Below are positions 21,049-28,496 of a stretch of 37,672 bases of DNA, piece by piece. The DNA comes from Caldilineaceae bacterium. Its GTDB lineage: Bacteria; Chloroflexota; Anaerolineae; Caldilineales; Caldilineaceae. The stretch is from NCBI GenBank assembly GCA_018003515.1, contig JAGNDO010000015.1:1-37672 (forward strand). The letters run 5' to 3'. Both the position numbers and the translations under genes were made by a program. How positions within the stretch are numbered: position 1 is the stretch's first letter; the number at the start of each line of letters is the position of its first letter. The notes under the pieces were generated by a model. That model saw only the letters and a program-made list of their open reading frames with translations. It did no database searches and was not told the origin of the DNA.

Positions 21049-22527
21049 CTATTGAGCGATGAAGACCAGCGCGCCGTCGCCCTCTTCACCAAAGATGAGG
21101 GTCAACGTGCCATCCGCCACGCTGTAGTCGGTGACTTGGCCCAGGGCTTGGGTGTAGGCGTCGTACAGCGAATCCGGGGCGCACATGGCCAGGGTGGTGA
21201 TCATGGGGCCGAGGACGATGCTGCCGGTTTCATCCACTTCGTACGTGGCGCTGACGTTGTTGCAGTCAGCCTTGCCGCCCATGCTGCCGGCCTCAAAGGC
21301 CAGGGTGAAGACGGTGGGATCTGCCGGGATCTGCTCGGTGCCGTCGGGCTGGCGGATGATCTGAAGCTGCCAGTTGGTGTCAGCCAGCATGTCGGCGGAC
21401 GTAGCCGCCACCGGTTCTTCGGAAGTCATCTCCAGTGCGCCGTCTTTGAGGGCATAGGTCTGGATCACGGCCAAAGAGGGGCAGCACATGGGATCGTCCG
21501 GGCCTGAAATGATGGTGTCCAGCACAATGAGACCATCCACGATAGTCAAGCTGTTCGGGCCCATTCGATCTCCCACCATGATGCTGGAAACGTTGACCGG
21601 GCCGTCCGGGCCGTTGATCAGGGCGGCCAGATAGAAGAAGGTGCCGCTGCCGCCGGAGTTTTCCACCAGCAGGGTCGCGGCATCGGCTAGGCCATCGCCG
21701 TTCAGGTCGCCCTGGGCGAAGAAGTCGGGCAGCAGGGTCACTGTGGGCCTGGATGCGCCGCCTTCAACAAAAGGCTCGCCCTCAAAGATGCCGTCGGTGA
21801 GTTGGACGGCTTCGGTGTAGATGCCCGTGTAGGCAAGGTTGGCCGCGTCCTCCGCGCTGATGGAAGCAGGTTCTTCGGAAAGCAGATCCAGCACCCCGTC
21901 ATTCAGGGCATAGGTCTGGGTGAGGGGTTGGGTGGGGCAGCACATGGGGTCCGTCGGTCCTTGGGTGAGGAAATTGAGGACGATAGTGCCGTCCGCGATG
22001 GTCAGGCTGTTGGGGTTGCCCCGGTCGCCCACCAGGACCGTGGCGGCGTTGGCCGGGCCGTCCGCGCCGTTGAGCAGGGCGGCCAAGTAGATGAAGGCCC
22101 CGCTGCCGCCGGAGTTTTCCACCAAGAGTGTGGCCGCGTCGGCCAGATCATCGCCGTTGAGATCTCCCTGGGCGAAGAAGTCGGGCAGCAACATCACCGT
22201 GGGCCGGGATGCGCTGCCGGGGACAAAGGGGTCGCCCTCAAACTTGCCGTCGATGAGCTGCACGGCCTCGGTGTAGATGCCTGTGTACGCCAGGTTGGCC
22301 GCATCCTCCGCGGTGATGGGGGCGGGCACGGTCGGTTCGGGCGTGGGGGTGGGGGCCACGGTCGGGGCGACAGTCGGGGCCAGGGTGGGCGCGTCCGTGG
22401 GCAGGATGGCGATGGACGTGGGGGTGGGAATGGCCGTTGGGGTCGAGCCAAGGGTGCAGCCGCCGACCGCAAGGGCCAGCATGATAAGCATAAAAAGGGT
22501 CAGGGGCAATTTTCTTCGGACAGACAT
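21049..22527 (-). CDS. Lipoprotein with two tandem repeats and a META domain
   Basis: 492 aa. The ATG at 22527 follows AGGAGA. A lipoprotein signal ends in VGGC (Cys24), then a Thr-Pro linker to about residue 70. Residues 71-222 and 223-373 are tandem copies of a module of about 150 aa: EDAANLAYTGIYTEAVQL, LPDFFAQGDLNGDGLADAATLL with a calcium-loop-like D-x-N-x-D, and a conserved DPMCCP. The last 115 residues are a META/HslJ-like domain (TNWQLQIIRQPDG, then GGKADCNNVSATYEVD). META domains occur in heat-shock and motility proteins of the envelope. It is presumably exposed on the outer face of the membrane. The duplication is also clear at DNA level. Function is unknown. Confidence 0.85.
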   Translation of the reverse strand: MSVRRKLPLTLFMLIMLALAVGGCTLGSTPTAIPTPTSIAILPTDAPTLAPTVAPTVAPTPTPEPTVPAPITAEDAANLAYTGIYTEAVQLIDGKFEGDPFVPGSASRPTVMLLPDFFAQGDLNGDDLADAATLLVENSGGSGAFIYLAALLNGADGPANAATVLVGDRGNPNSLTIADGTIVLNFLTQGPTDPMCCPTQPLTQTYALNDGVLDLLSEEPASISAEDAANLAYTGIYTEAVQLTDGIFEGEPFVEGGASRPTVTLLPDFFAQGDLNGDGLADAATLLVENSGGSGTFFYLAALINGPDGPVNVSSIMVGDRMGPNSLTIVDGLIVLDTIISGPDDPMCCPSLAVIQTYALKDGALEMTSEEPVAATSADMLADTNWQLQIIRQPDGTEQIPADPTVFTLAFEAGSMGGKADCNNVSATYEVDETGSIVLGPMITTLAMCAPDSLYDAYTQALGQVTDYSVADGTLTLIFGEEGDGALVFIAQ

Positions 22528-22635
22528 GAGCTTTTTTCTCCTGGAAATTTGATTGGTTTGGATTTTCATGGCCTTCTATTGGCGCATAATGTTTAGGACG
22601 TTCCCCAGCCCGGATATGTTGCAGGCAACTGGCAA

Positions 22636-22710
22636 TTTCGCCGAAAAGGCGCGAAGAAGGCGAAGAGAGGCAAGACTTCTCTCTGTCTTCTTGGCACCTT
22701 TGCGGCGAAA
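22636..22710. repeat. Imperfect inverted repeat of about 34 bp arms
   Basis: TTTCGCCGAAAAGG at the left and CCTTTGCGGCGAAA at the right bracket GAAGAAGG/CTTCTT-type arms. It resembles the element at 25956-26024. It fills most of the gap between the dGTPase stop and the lipoprotein start. Confidence 0.6.
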
Positions 22711-22719
22711 TCCGACCCG

Positions 22720-23883
22720 TTACACCCGCTCTTCCGGGTCAAAGAGCCGCCGGTGTTCTTGGACGGCGTAGCGGTCGGTCATGCCAGCCAGGTAGTCGCA
22801 GAGGGTACGGTGCAGGCCCAAGCCACTTTCATCCGCCCGGCGTTGGGTCTCCGTGGGCAATTGGGCCGGTTCTTCGATATATGCCCCGAAAAGCTGGCGG
22901 ATGATGCGGTCGGCTTTGAAGGCCATGCGCACCACCCGATAATGGCGGTAGAAGTTGGCGTAGAGAAAACGTTTGAGTTCGGCATTCTCCACGGCCATCA
23001 CCGGGGAATAGCCCGAAACATTGTCGGGCAAGGCGCGCAGATCGGCCAGGGTCTCCACCTTGGCCTCCATCATGTTGAGGTGGGTGGCGCTGATGGCATC
23101 CTGCACGATCAGCCCCACCATGCGCCGGATGAAGCGGTGCCGGGTCAGGGTGTCGGCCAGATCCGCTGGGCCATCCAGGTCCAGGGTGGCCACCACCCGG
23201 CGGCCAATCTGCAAATCCAGCACCGCTTTGGGGTTCAAAATGCCGCTGCGCAGACCGTCATCCAAATCGCTGGTGCTGTAGGCGATCTCGTCGGCCAGGT
23301 TGCTCAGTTGACATTCCAGGGTACCCTTTTCGTCCGGGCTGTACGTCCGGGCATCCACCACGTCATAGTCCGTGTCATGCTTCACCACCCCTTCCCGCAC
23401 CTCATAGGTCAGGTTGAGGCCGGGATAGTCGGGATAGCGATGCTCCAGTTCGGTCAAAATGCGATAGGTCTGTTTCTGGTGATCATAGCCGCCGTGGTTC
23501 GCCATCAGCGCGTTGAGGGTGGTTTCCCCCGTGTGGCCAAAGGGCGGATGGCCCAAGTCGTGGGCCAGGCAGACGGCCTCGATCAGATCCTCGTTGGCCC
23601 CCAAAGTGCGGGCCATAGTGCGCCCGATCTGGGCCACCTCCACGCTGTGGGTCAGCCGGTTGCGGTAGTGATCCCCCTCGGAATAGACAAAGACCTGGGT
23701 CTTGTATTCCAACCGCCGGAAGGCCGTGGTGTGGATCACCCGATCCCGGTCCCGCTGATAGGCCGTGCGGTAGGCGGGCTCGGCTTCGGGATGGGCGCGG
23801 CCTTGGCTATCGCCGCTGCGCATGGCATAGGCGGCCAGGGTCTCATTTTCCCGTTTTTCCAGTTCTTCTCTTGTGATGAACAT
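22720..23883 (-). CDS. dgt: Deoxyguanosine triphosphate triphosphohydrolase (dGTPase) family
   Basis: 387 aa. ATG at 23883 follows AAGGAG; upstream in-frame codons are repeat DNA. The HD-domain metal ligands are visible: RLTHSVEVAQIGR, LAHDLGHPPFGHTGE and, later, LADEIAYSTSDLDD. The preceding IHTTAFRRLEYKTQVF is the family's nucleotide-binding beginning. The enzyme cleaves dGTP (or other dNTPs in this shorter type) to the deoxynucleoside and triphosphate. It belongs with the deoxynucleoside kinase-MazG fusion at 27191-28222 in dNTP-pool control, although they are in different transcripts. Confidence 0.92.
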   Translation of the reverse strand: MFITREELEKRENETLAAYAMRSGDSQGRAHPEAEPAYRTAYQRDRDRVIHTTAFRRLEYKTQVFVYSEGDHYRNRLTHSVEVAQIGRTMARTLGANEDLIEAVCLAHDLGHPPFGHTGETTLNALMANHGGYDHQKQTYRILTELEHRYPDYPGLNLTYEVREGVVKHDTDYDVVDARTYSPDEKGTLECQLSNLADEIAYSTSDLDDGLRSGILNPKAVLDLQIGRRVVATLDLDGPADLADTLTRHRFIRRMVGLIVQDAISATHLNMMEAKVETLADLRALPDNVSGYSPVMAVENAELKRFLYANFYRHYRVVRMAFKADRIIRQLFGAYIEEPAQLPTETQRRADESGLGLHRTLCDYLAGMTDRYAVQEHRRLFDPEERV

Positions 23884-23909
23884 AGTTGGCTCCTTGATTT
23901 GAGGGGGGA

Positions 23910-23950
23910 AGGGCAAGGCAAAAGGCAAAGTGCAAAAGGCAAAAGGCAAA
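23910..23950. repeat. GGCAAAA heptamer repeat, second locus
   Basis: Degenerate GGCAAAA copies just upstream of the dGTPase start, near-identical to the string at 18419-18456. Confidence 0.7.
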
Positions 23951-23996
23951 AATAGGGGAGACCGGGGATTTTTCACCCCTTCACCCCTTCACCCGC

Positions 23997-24740
23997 TCAC
24001 CTTTTCCGGTGTCCGAAACGTTCGCCGCCGTCCACGTGGATGACGTCGGCGGTGATGTAGTCGGCCTCCACCAGGAAGCGCACGGCTTGGGCCACATCTT
24101 CGCCGCGGCCCCAGCGTTTGAGCAGGGTGTGGCTGGCGATGCGGTCCAGTTGAGGCTGGGTGTATCCTTCTGGGGCCAGGACCGGGCCGGGGCAGACGGC
24201 GTTGACCCGCACGGTTGGGGCCAATTCCAGGGCCATCTGGTTGGTCAGGGCCAGCAGACCGGCCTTGCCCACGGCATGGGCCGTATAGTTGGGCCAGGGC
24301 TGGGTGGCGGAGAGGTCGATGATGTTGACAATGGCTCCCTCCCCCGCGGCCAACATCATGGGGGCAATTTCGTTCGAGACATAAAAAGCCCCGTCAATCG
24401 AAATACGAGTGACCCGGTGCCAGGTCTCAACATCCTCCGTGGGGAAGCTGATCCTGCCGAAGAGGCTGGCGCTGTTGACCAAAATATCCACCCGGCCAAA
24501 GCGTTCCCGGATGGCCGCCACCATTCCCTGCACCGAGGCCAGATCCGACACATCGCACTGGACCGCCATCCCGGCCACACCCAGGGCTTCCGCCTCGGCC
24601 ACAGTCTGCCGAGCATCCGCGTCCGAAGAGTCATAATTGACCACCACATCCGCCCCGGCCCTGGCCAACGCCAACACAATCGCCTTCCCCACCCGATGCG
24701 CCCCCCCAGTGACGAGGGCGACTTTGCCTTTTGGGTTCAT
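23997..24740 (-). CDS. SDR-family oxidoreductase (pteridine-reductase-like)
   Basis: 247 aa. ATG at 24740 is used; the open frame upstream is repeat DNA. The Rossmann motif VTGGAHRVGKAI, DILVNSAS (the NNAG position), the catalytic-loop serine in IIDLSAT and VRVNAVCPGPVL are all present. The usual Y-x-x-x-K is HAVGK here (PNYTAHAVGKAGLL), so the tyrosine is replaced by histidine, with a Tyr three residues earlier. The G-A-x-R-x-G-x-x-I motif is closest to FolM/PTR1-type pteridine reductases. Either the subfamily uses His/Lys or a shifted Tyr, or activity is altered. NADPH use is expected; the substrate is unknown. Confidence 0.85.
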   Translation of the reverse strand: MNPKGKVALVTGGAHRVGKAIVLALARAGADVVVNYDSSDADARQTVAEAEALGVAGMAVQCDVSDLASVQGMVAAIRERFGRVDILVNSASLFGRISFPTEDVETWHRVTRISIDGAFYVSNEIAPMMLAAGEGAIVNIIDLSATQPWPNYTAHAVGKAGLLALTNQMALELAPTVRVNAVCPGPVLAPEGYTQPQLDRIASHTLLKRWGRGEDVAQAVRFLVEADYITADVIHVDGGERFGHRKR

Positions 24741-24744
24741 GGGA

Positions 24745-24860
24745 TTGGTCCTTGGTTGATTGGTTGATTGGTTGATTGGTGGCGATTGAGAGATTGAGAG
24801 ATTCGTGGAGATTGGTGAAGATTCGTGGATCACCCCAATCCCCAATCCCCAATCCCCAGT
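24745..24860. repeat. Mixed tandem repeats (8-, 10- and 7-bp periods)
   Basis: TTGATTGG-type octamers, then GAGATTGA octamers, then fragments of ATTCGTGGAG, then three copies of AATCCCC. They lie in the gap between the divergent SDR and ROK genes. The 10-bp part resembles the element at 28248-28305. Confidence 0.7.
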
Positions 24861-24891
24861 ATACCATGAGGACGTTGTACCCGTCACGCCG

Positions 24892-24921
24892 TTGGACAAA
24901 ATTGGGGCATATTGGGATAAT
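24892..24921 (+). promoter_or_regulatory. Promoter for the ROK gene
   Basis: TTGGAC (24892-24897) and GATAAT (24916-24921) are 18 bp apart. AGAGGAG at 24944-24950 then serves as ribosome binding site, eight bases before the ATG. Confidence 0.65.
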
Positions 24922-24958
24922 AGGGAGAATATCCTTATCACTCAGAGGAGACAAGAAA

Positions 24959-25948
24959 ATGACACAAGACATGATCATCGGCGTAGACGTGGGCGGCACG
25001 CAACTGCGGGCCGTGCTGGCGGACAGCGCCGGGAAAATCCAGAAGCGTATCGCCGTGCCCACCAATTCGTTTGAAGGCCGGGACGCGGTGCTGAACCGCA
25101 TCCGCCAATTGATTCGGGATGTGTGCAAAACGTGCGAATGGGACCAGATCCGGGGCATCGGCATTGGCGTGCCCGGCCCTACGGACCCCTTCGCCGGGCT
25201 GGTGATCATCGCCCCCAACATCCCCGGCTGGTTGAATGTGGACCTTTTGGGCGAATTGACCCCCTTCTTCGATTGCCCCATCTACGTGGGCAACGACGCC
25301 AACCTGGCCGGGCTGGCCGAACACCGCTTTGGGGCCGGGCAAGGGGTCGCCCACATGATCTACCTCACGGTCAGCACGGGCGTGGGCGGGGGCATCATTG
25401 TGGACAACCGTATGCTCTTGGGCCAGCGGGGCTTTGGGGCGGAGGTGGGCCACATGACCATCGAGGCCCGGCACGCGCCCAACGCCGAAGGCATTCTGGG
25501 CACCTTGGAAGATCTGGCCGCCGGGCCAGGGATCGCCCGCCGGGCCAAGGCGGCTCTGCGCAAGGGGGCCACCAGCAGCCTGCTCTCCACGGTCAACGGG
25601 GACATTGACGCCATCACTCCCAAGATGATCACCGAGGCCGCCCACGCCGGCGACCCTTTCGCCATCGAACATTTTCGGCAGACCGGCTACTACTTGGGCG
25701 TGGGCATCACCAACCTGCTCCACATCTTCAACCCGGAGCGCATTGTGATCGGCGGCAGCGTGTGGTTGAATGCCGGGGGCTTGCTGGCCGTGCCCGTGTG
25801 GGACACCATCCGCAGCCGGGCCAAGTCGCCGGAATATTATCAGAAGTTGGAAATTGTCTCCGCCGCCCTGGGGGATGACGCCGGACTGTTGGGGGCCGTG
25901 GCCCTGGCCCAATCAGAGTTGGAACAGAGCCAAATCGCTGGAAACTGA
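24959..25948 (+). CDS. ROK-family sugar kinase (glucokinase-like), zinc motif lost
   Basis: 329 aa. ATG at 24959 follows AGAGGAG. The ATP-binding beginning IIGVDVGGTQLRAVLAD, the GIGVPGPTD loop, catalytic YVGNDANLAGLAEHRFG, and STGVGGGIIVDNR are all intact. The ROK signature runs GAEVGHMTIEA, but the CxCGxxGC zinc site that normally follows is replaced by HAPNAEGILGTLEDLAAGPG without any cysteine. The His of VGH stays. Glucose or another hexose is the likely substrate, with ATP or polyphosphate as donor. The missing cysteines suggest a structural substitute or changed regulation. It has no DNA-binding domain, so it is a kinase rather than a ROK repressor. Confidence 0.88.
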   Translation: MTQDMIIGVDVGGTQLRAVLADSAGKIQKRIAVPTNSFEGRDAVLNRIRQLIRDVCKTCEWDQIRGIGIGVPGPTDPFAGLVIIAPNIPGWLNVDLLGELTPFFDCPIYVGNDANLAGLAEHRFGAGQGVAHMIYLTVSTGVGGGIIVDNRMLLGQRGFGAEVGHMTIEARHAPNAEGILGTLEDLAAGPGIARRAKAALRKGATSSLLSTVNGDIDAITPKMITEAAHAGDPFAIEHFRQTGYYLGVGITNLLHIFNPERIVIGGSVWLNAGGLLAVPVWDTIRSRAKSPEYYQKLEIVSAALGDDAGLLGAVALAQSELEQSQIAGN

Positions 25949-25955
25949 CAAAAAT

Positions 25956-26024
25956 TCACCGCAAAGACGCGAAGGGCGCAAAGATTTTCTTTTTGTCTTT
26001 GCGCTCTTCGCGTCTTTGCGGTGA
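25956..26024. repeat. 29-bp near-perfect inverted repeat
   Basis: Arms 25956-25984 and 25996-26024 (left begins TCACCGCAAAGACGCGAAGG) differ only by one wobble-type change. It lies between the ROK and YchF genes and can fold as a long hairpin. Its ACCGCAAAGACGCGAAG core is a repeat seen in many bacterial genomes. Confidence 0.8.
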
Positions 26025-26055
26025 GAAACCTATCTTGTAACCGGAAGGAAATCCT

Positions 26056-27126
26056 ATGAAAATCGGTATCGTCGGTCTGCCCAATAGCGGCAAGACGACC
26101 ATTTATAACGCCCTCACCCGCAGCAACACGGAGACCAACGCCTTCTCCAGCGGCCAACTGGAAGTCCACACCGCGGTGGTGAATGTGCCGGATCCCCGCA
26201 TCGATCTGCTCACGGCCATGTTCAAACCCAAGAAGACCACCTACGCCACGGTGATCTACAACGACATCGCCGGGCTGACCAAGGGCGCGGGCAAGTCCGG
26301 CATCAGCGGGCCCCTGCTCAACGCTCTGGCCGCCAACGACGCCCTCATGCTGGTGGTGCGCTCCTTCGAGGATGAGGGCGTGCCCCACCCGGAGGACACC
26401 ATCGACCCGGGCCGAGACCTGGAGATGATGGAGGGCGAGTTCATGCTGGTGGACATGACCACCATCGACAACCGCTTGCAGCGTCTGGCCAGTCAGCGCA
26501 ACCGGGGCAACACAGAAGAGAAGAAGCTCATGGCCGACGAAGAGGCACTGCTGCAACGGCTCTTTGCGGCCTTGGAAGAGGAGATTCCCCTGCGGGATGT
26601 GGAGATCAGCCCGGAGGAGGGCAAAATCCTGGGGGGCTTCGGGTTGCTCTCCATGAAGCCGGTCCTGCGGGTGATCAATGGGGGCGACGACGAAGTCGAG
26701 GCCGTCTATGCCGATCTGCTGGACGAGAACACCCTCTTCCTCAAAGGACGCCTGGAAGCGGAGATCGCCCAGATGGACCCGGAGGAGGCTGTGGAGTTTT
26801 TGGCCGACTTTGGCATCAGCGAGCCGGGGCTGAACCGGGCCATCCGCCGCTGCTATGCCCTGCTGGGGCTGATCAGCTTCTTCACCGTGGGCGAGGACGA
26901 AGTACGGGCCTGGACCGTAGACCGAGATGCCCCGGCCCCGGACGCCGCCGCCGCCATCCACACGGACCTCAAAAAAGGCTTCATCCGGGCCGAAACCATC
27001 GCCTACGCCGACCTGATGGCCGCCGGCAACATGGTGGAAGCCAAAAAGCTGGGCAAACTCCGCCTGGAAGGCAAAACCTACGCCGTGCAGGATGGGGATA
27101 TTTTGAACATTCGGTCGGGGATTTAG
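26056..27126 (+). CDS. ychF: YchF/EngD-family redox-regulated ATPase/GTPase
   Basis: 356 aa, close to the family's usual 363. The start has AAGGA upstream. The P-loop is GLPNSGKTT (GLPNVGKS in most), switch region DIAGLTKGAGKSG, and the coiled-coil insertion lies near residues 120-200. The fourth nucleotide motif, normally N-V-x-E, reads VINGGDDE, so base recognition may differ. The C-terminal TGS-like part ends in KTYAVQDGDILNIRSGI. YchF binds ribosomes and is linked with stress and translation. It lies downstream of the ROK gene, but a long hairpin separates them. Confidence 0.93.
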   Translation: MKIGIVGLPNSGKTTIYNALTRSNTETNAFSSGQLEVHTAVVNVPDPRIDLLTAMFKPKKTTYATVIYNDIAGLTKGAGKSGISGPLLNALAANDALMLVVRSFEDEGVPHPEDTIDPGRDLEMMEGEFMLVDMTTIDNRLQRLASQRNRGNTEEKKLMADEEALLQRLFAALEEEIPLRDVEISPEEGKILGGFGLLSMKPVLRVINGGDDEVEAVYADLLDENTLFLKGRLEAEIAQMDPEEAVEFLADFGISEPGLNRAIRRCYALLGLISFFTVGEDEVRAWTVDRDAPAPDAAAAIHTDLKKGFIRAETIAYADLMAAGNMVEAKKLGKLRLEGKTYAVQDGDILNIRSGI

Positions 27127-27194
27127 GGATTGGGGATTGGGGATTGGGGATTCGGAGCCTGACACCCAATCCCCAATCCCCAATCCCCAATCAC
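27124..27194. repeat. Inverted pair of GGGATTG heptamer arrays
   Basis: Four GGGATTG copies are followed by a short spacer and four CCCCAAT copies. They form a long hairpin between the convergent YchF and kinase-MazG genes. The second array runs up to the kinase stop codon. It is a likely two-way terminator in addition to being a repeat. Confidence 0.8.
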
Positions 27195-28222
27195 CTCTCC
27201 CACGTCCGATCCCAGTTGCGCTCCATTTTGGAGACGTAGCTCTGTTCCAGGTCGATGCCCAGGTCGTTGGCGATCTTGAGCAGGAAGGCCAGGGCATCGG
27301 CCAGTTCGGCCTTGAGGGGATCGATATTTTCCGACAAAGCCTGTTGATAGGCCGCGGATTCGCTGTGTAACTGCTCGGCCAGCAAGGCCCGACGAATCCA
27401 GATTCGCTTCAAATCCTTCCCGATCTCCCCAACTTCCTCGGTCAAACAGATAAAATTCAAGAAGAGATCGTTGATAAAGCCCTTTTCCCGGTCCAGCGCC
27501 CGGTGGAAACGCTGAAAGTCCCCCAGCCGCCGTCGTCCCCCGGCCAGGATGGGCACGCCCCCGGACGACAGGGTGGCCTCCATGTCCGGCAGACTGGGCT
27601 GGACGGCCTGGTTGTCCAGGGCCGAGCGCACCACCCCGGTGATCCAGGGGCGGTCGGTCTCGTGGCGCACAAAGTCCCGCTCGTTGGTGTCGATCACCAA
27701 CAGGGGCGCGTCTTGGTAATTGGTAAAATAGGTATCATAGGCCGTGGCCAGGGCGTGGATGTACGCCCGATCCATAGATCGCTCGTAGGGCCGGTCCCGC
27801 ATGGCGATGCGCTGCATGAGCACCTCCGTGTCCGCCCGCAGATAGACCACCAGATCCGGCGTGGGCAGCCGCTCTTTCAGCGCCCCGTGCAAATTTTCGT
27901 AGATGGTCACCTCGTCCCCCTCCAAGTTGAGATGGGCGAAGATCCAATCTTTGTCGAACAAATAATCGCTGACCACGGAGCGATCCACCAGCCAATGGGG
28001 CAGTTGATGGGTCTGCTGGCGATAGCGACTGAGCAGAAAGAAGATCTGGGTCTGGAAGGCGTAGCGCTCCCGGTCGGCATAGAAGGCGCTGAGAAAGGGG
28101 TTTTCCTCAAAGACCTCCAGCAGGACTTCACCGCCCTGGGCCTGGGCCGCGGACAGATGCCGGGCCAGGGTGGTCTTGCCGACGCCGATGGCACCTTCAA
28201 TAGCAACAAAACGGTGGGACAT
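27191..28222 (-). CDS. Deoxynucleoside kinase fused to a MazG-like pyrophosphohydrolase
   Basis: 343 aa. ATG at 28222 follows AAGGAGA. The N-terminal part (1 to about 205) is a deoxyadenosine/deoxyguanosine-kinase-type protein: P-loop EGAIGVGKTTLA, then LVDRSVVSDYLF, a D/E-R-S-type motif, and arginine-rich MRDRPYERSMD of the lid. The C-terminal part (about 240-343) has the MazG pattern: FICLTEEVGEIGKDL, then after about 40 residues AELADALAFLLKIANDLG, giving the E-E-x-x-E and E-x-x-D metal ligands. One domain makes dNMP from deoxynucleosides; the other would hydrolyse (d)NTP to (d)NMP and pyrophosphate. The fusion suggests coupled salvage and pool cleaning. Substrates are inferred. Confidence 0.88.
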   Translation of the reverse strand: MSHRFVAIEGAIGVGKTTLARHLSAAQAQGGEVLLEVFEENPFLSAFYADRERYAFQTQIFFLLSRYRQQTHQLPHWLVDRSVVSDYLFDKDWIFAHLNLEGDEVTIYENLHGALKERLPTPDLVVYLRADTEVLMQRIAMRDRPYERSMDRAYIHALATAYDTYFTNYQDAPLLVIDTNERDFVRHETDRPWITGVVRSALDNQAVQPSLPDMEATLSSGGVPILAGGRRRLGDFQRFHRALDREKGFINDLFLNFICLTEEVGEIGKDLKRIWIRRALLAEQLHSESAAYQQALSENIDPLKAELADALAFLLKIANDLGIDLEQSYVSKMERNWDRTWER

Positions 28223-28247
28223 GGGTGGTTCTCCTTGGTTTGATCCG

Positions 28248-28305
28248 CGAATCTGCACGAATCTTCACGAATCTTTTTTAATTCGTGCAGATTCGTGCAG
28301 ATTCG
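28248..28305. repeat. Inverted repeat built from ATTCGTGCAG decamers
   Basis: Arms 28248-28272 and 28281-28305 match at 24 of 25 positions and are themselves tandem copies of a 10-bp unit. It occupies the divergent gap between the kinase-MazG and S1 genes. Confidence 0.75.
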
Positions 28306-28414
28306 TGGACAGATGATTTATGAAACCATTCTAACCAGGAAGTGCCCGTCACCCCAAACTGGGGCGGTGCTGCACGCCCCGGATCGTTCAACTCTGCACA
28401 AGAGACCAAAACCT

Positions 28415-28443
28415 TTGGCAATTTGGCAACCAGGGGGTATAAT
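28415..28443 (+). promoter_or_regulatory. Strong sigma70 promoter of the S1 gene
   Basis: TTGGCA (28415-28420), 17-bp spacer, TATAAT (28438-28443). The leader is about 47 nt and carries GGGAGG at 28485-28490, six bases before ATG. Confidence 0.85.
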
Positions 28444-28496
28444 GTCGTGACGCTAATTGCATTCATTCCATGAATTTTATGGTTGGGAGGAACCCC

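Noticed and set aside
23884-23976. N-terminal extensions of dgt, and likewise of the SDR, PPOX and PP2C-like genes
   Set aside because: The added residues are translated tandem repeats (for example IPNPQSP), and good ribosome binding sites or promoters support the internal starts.
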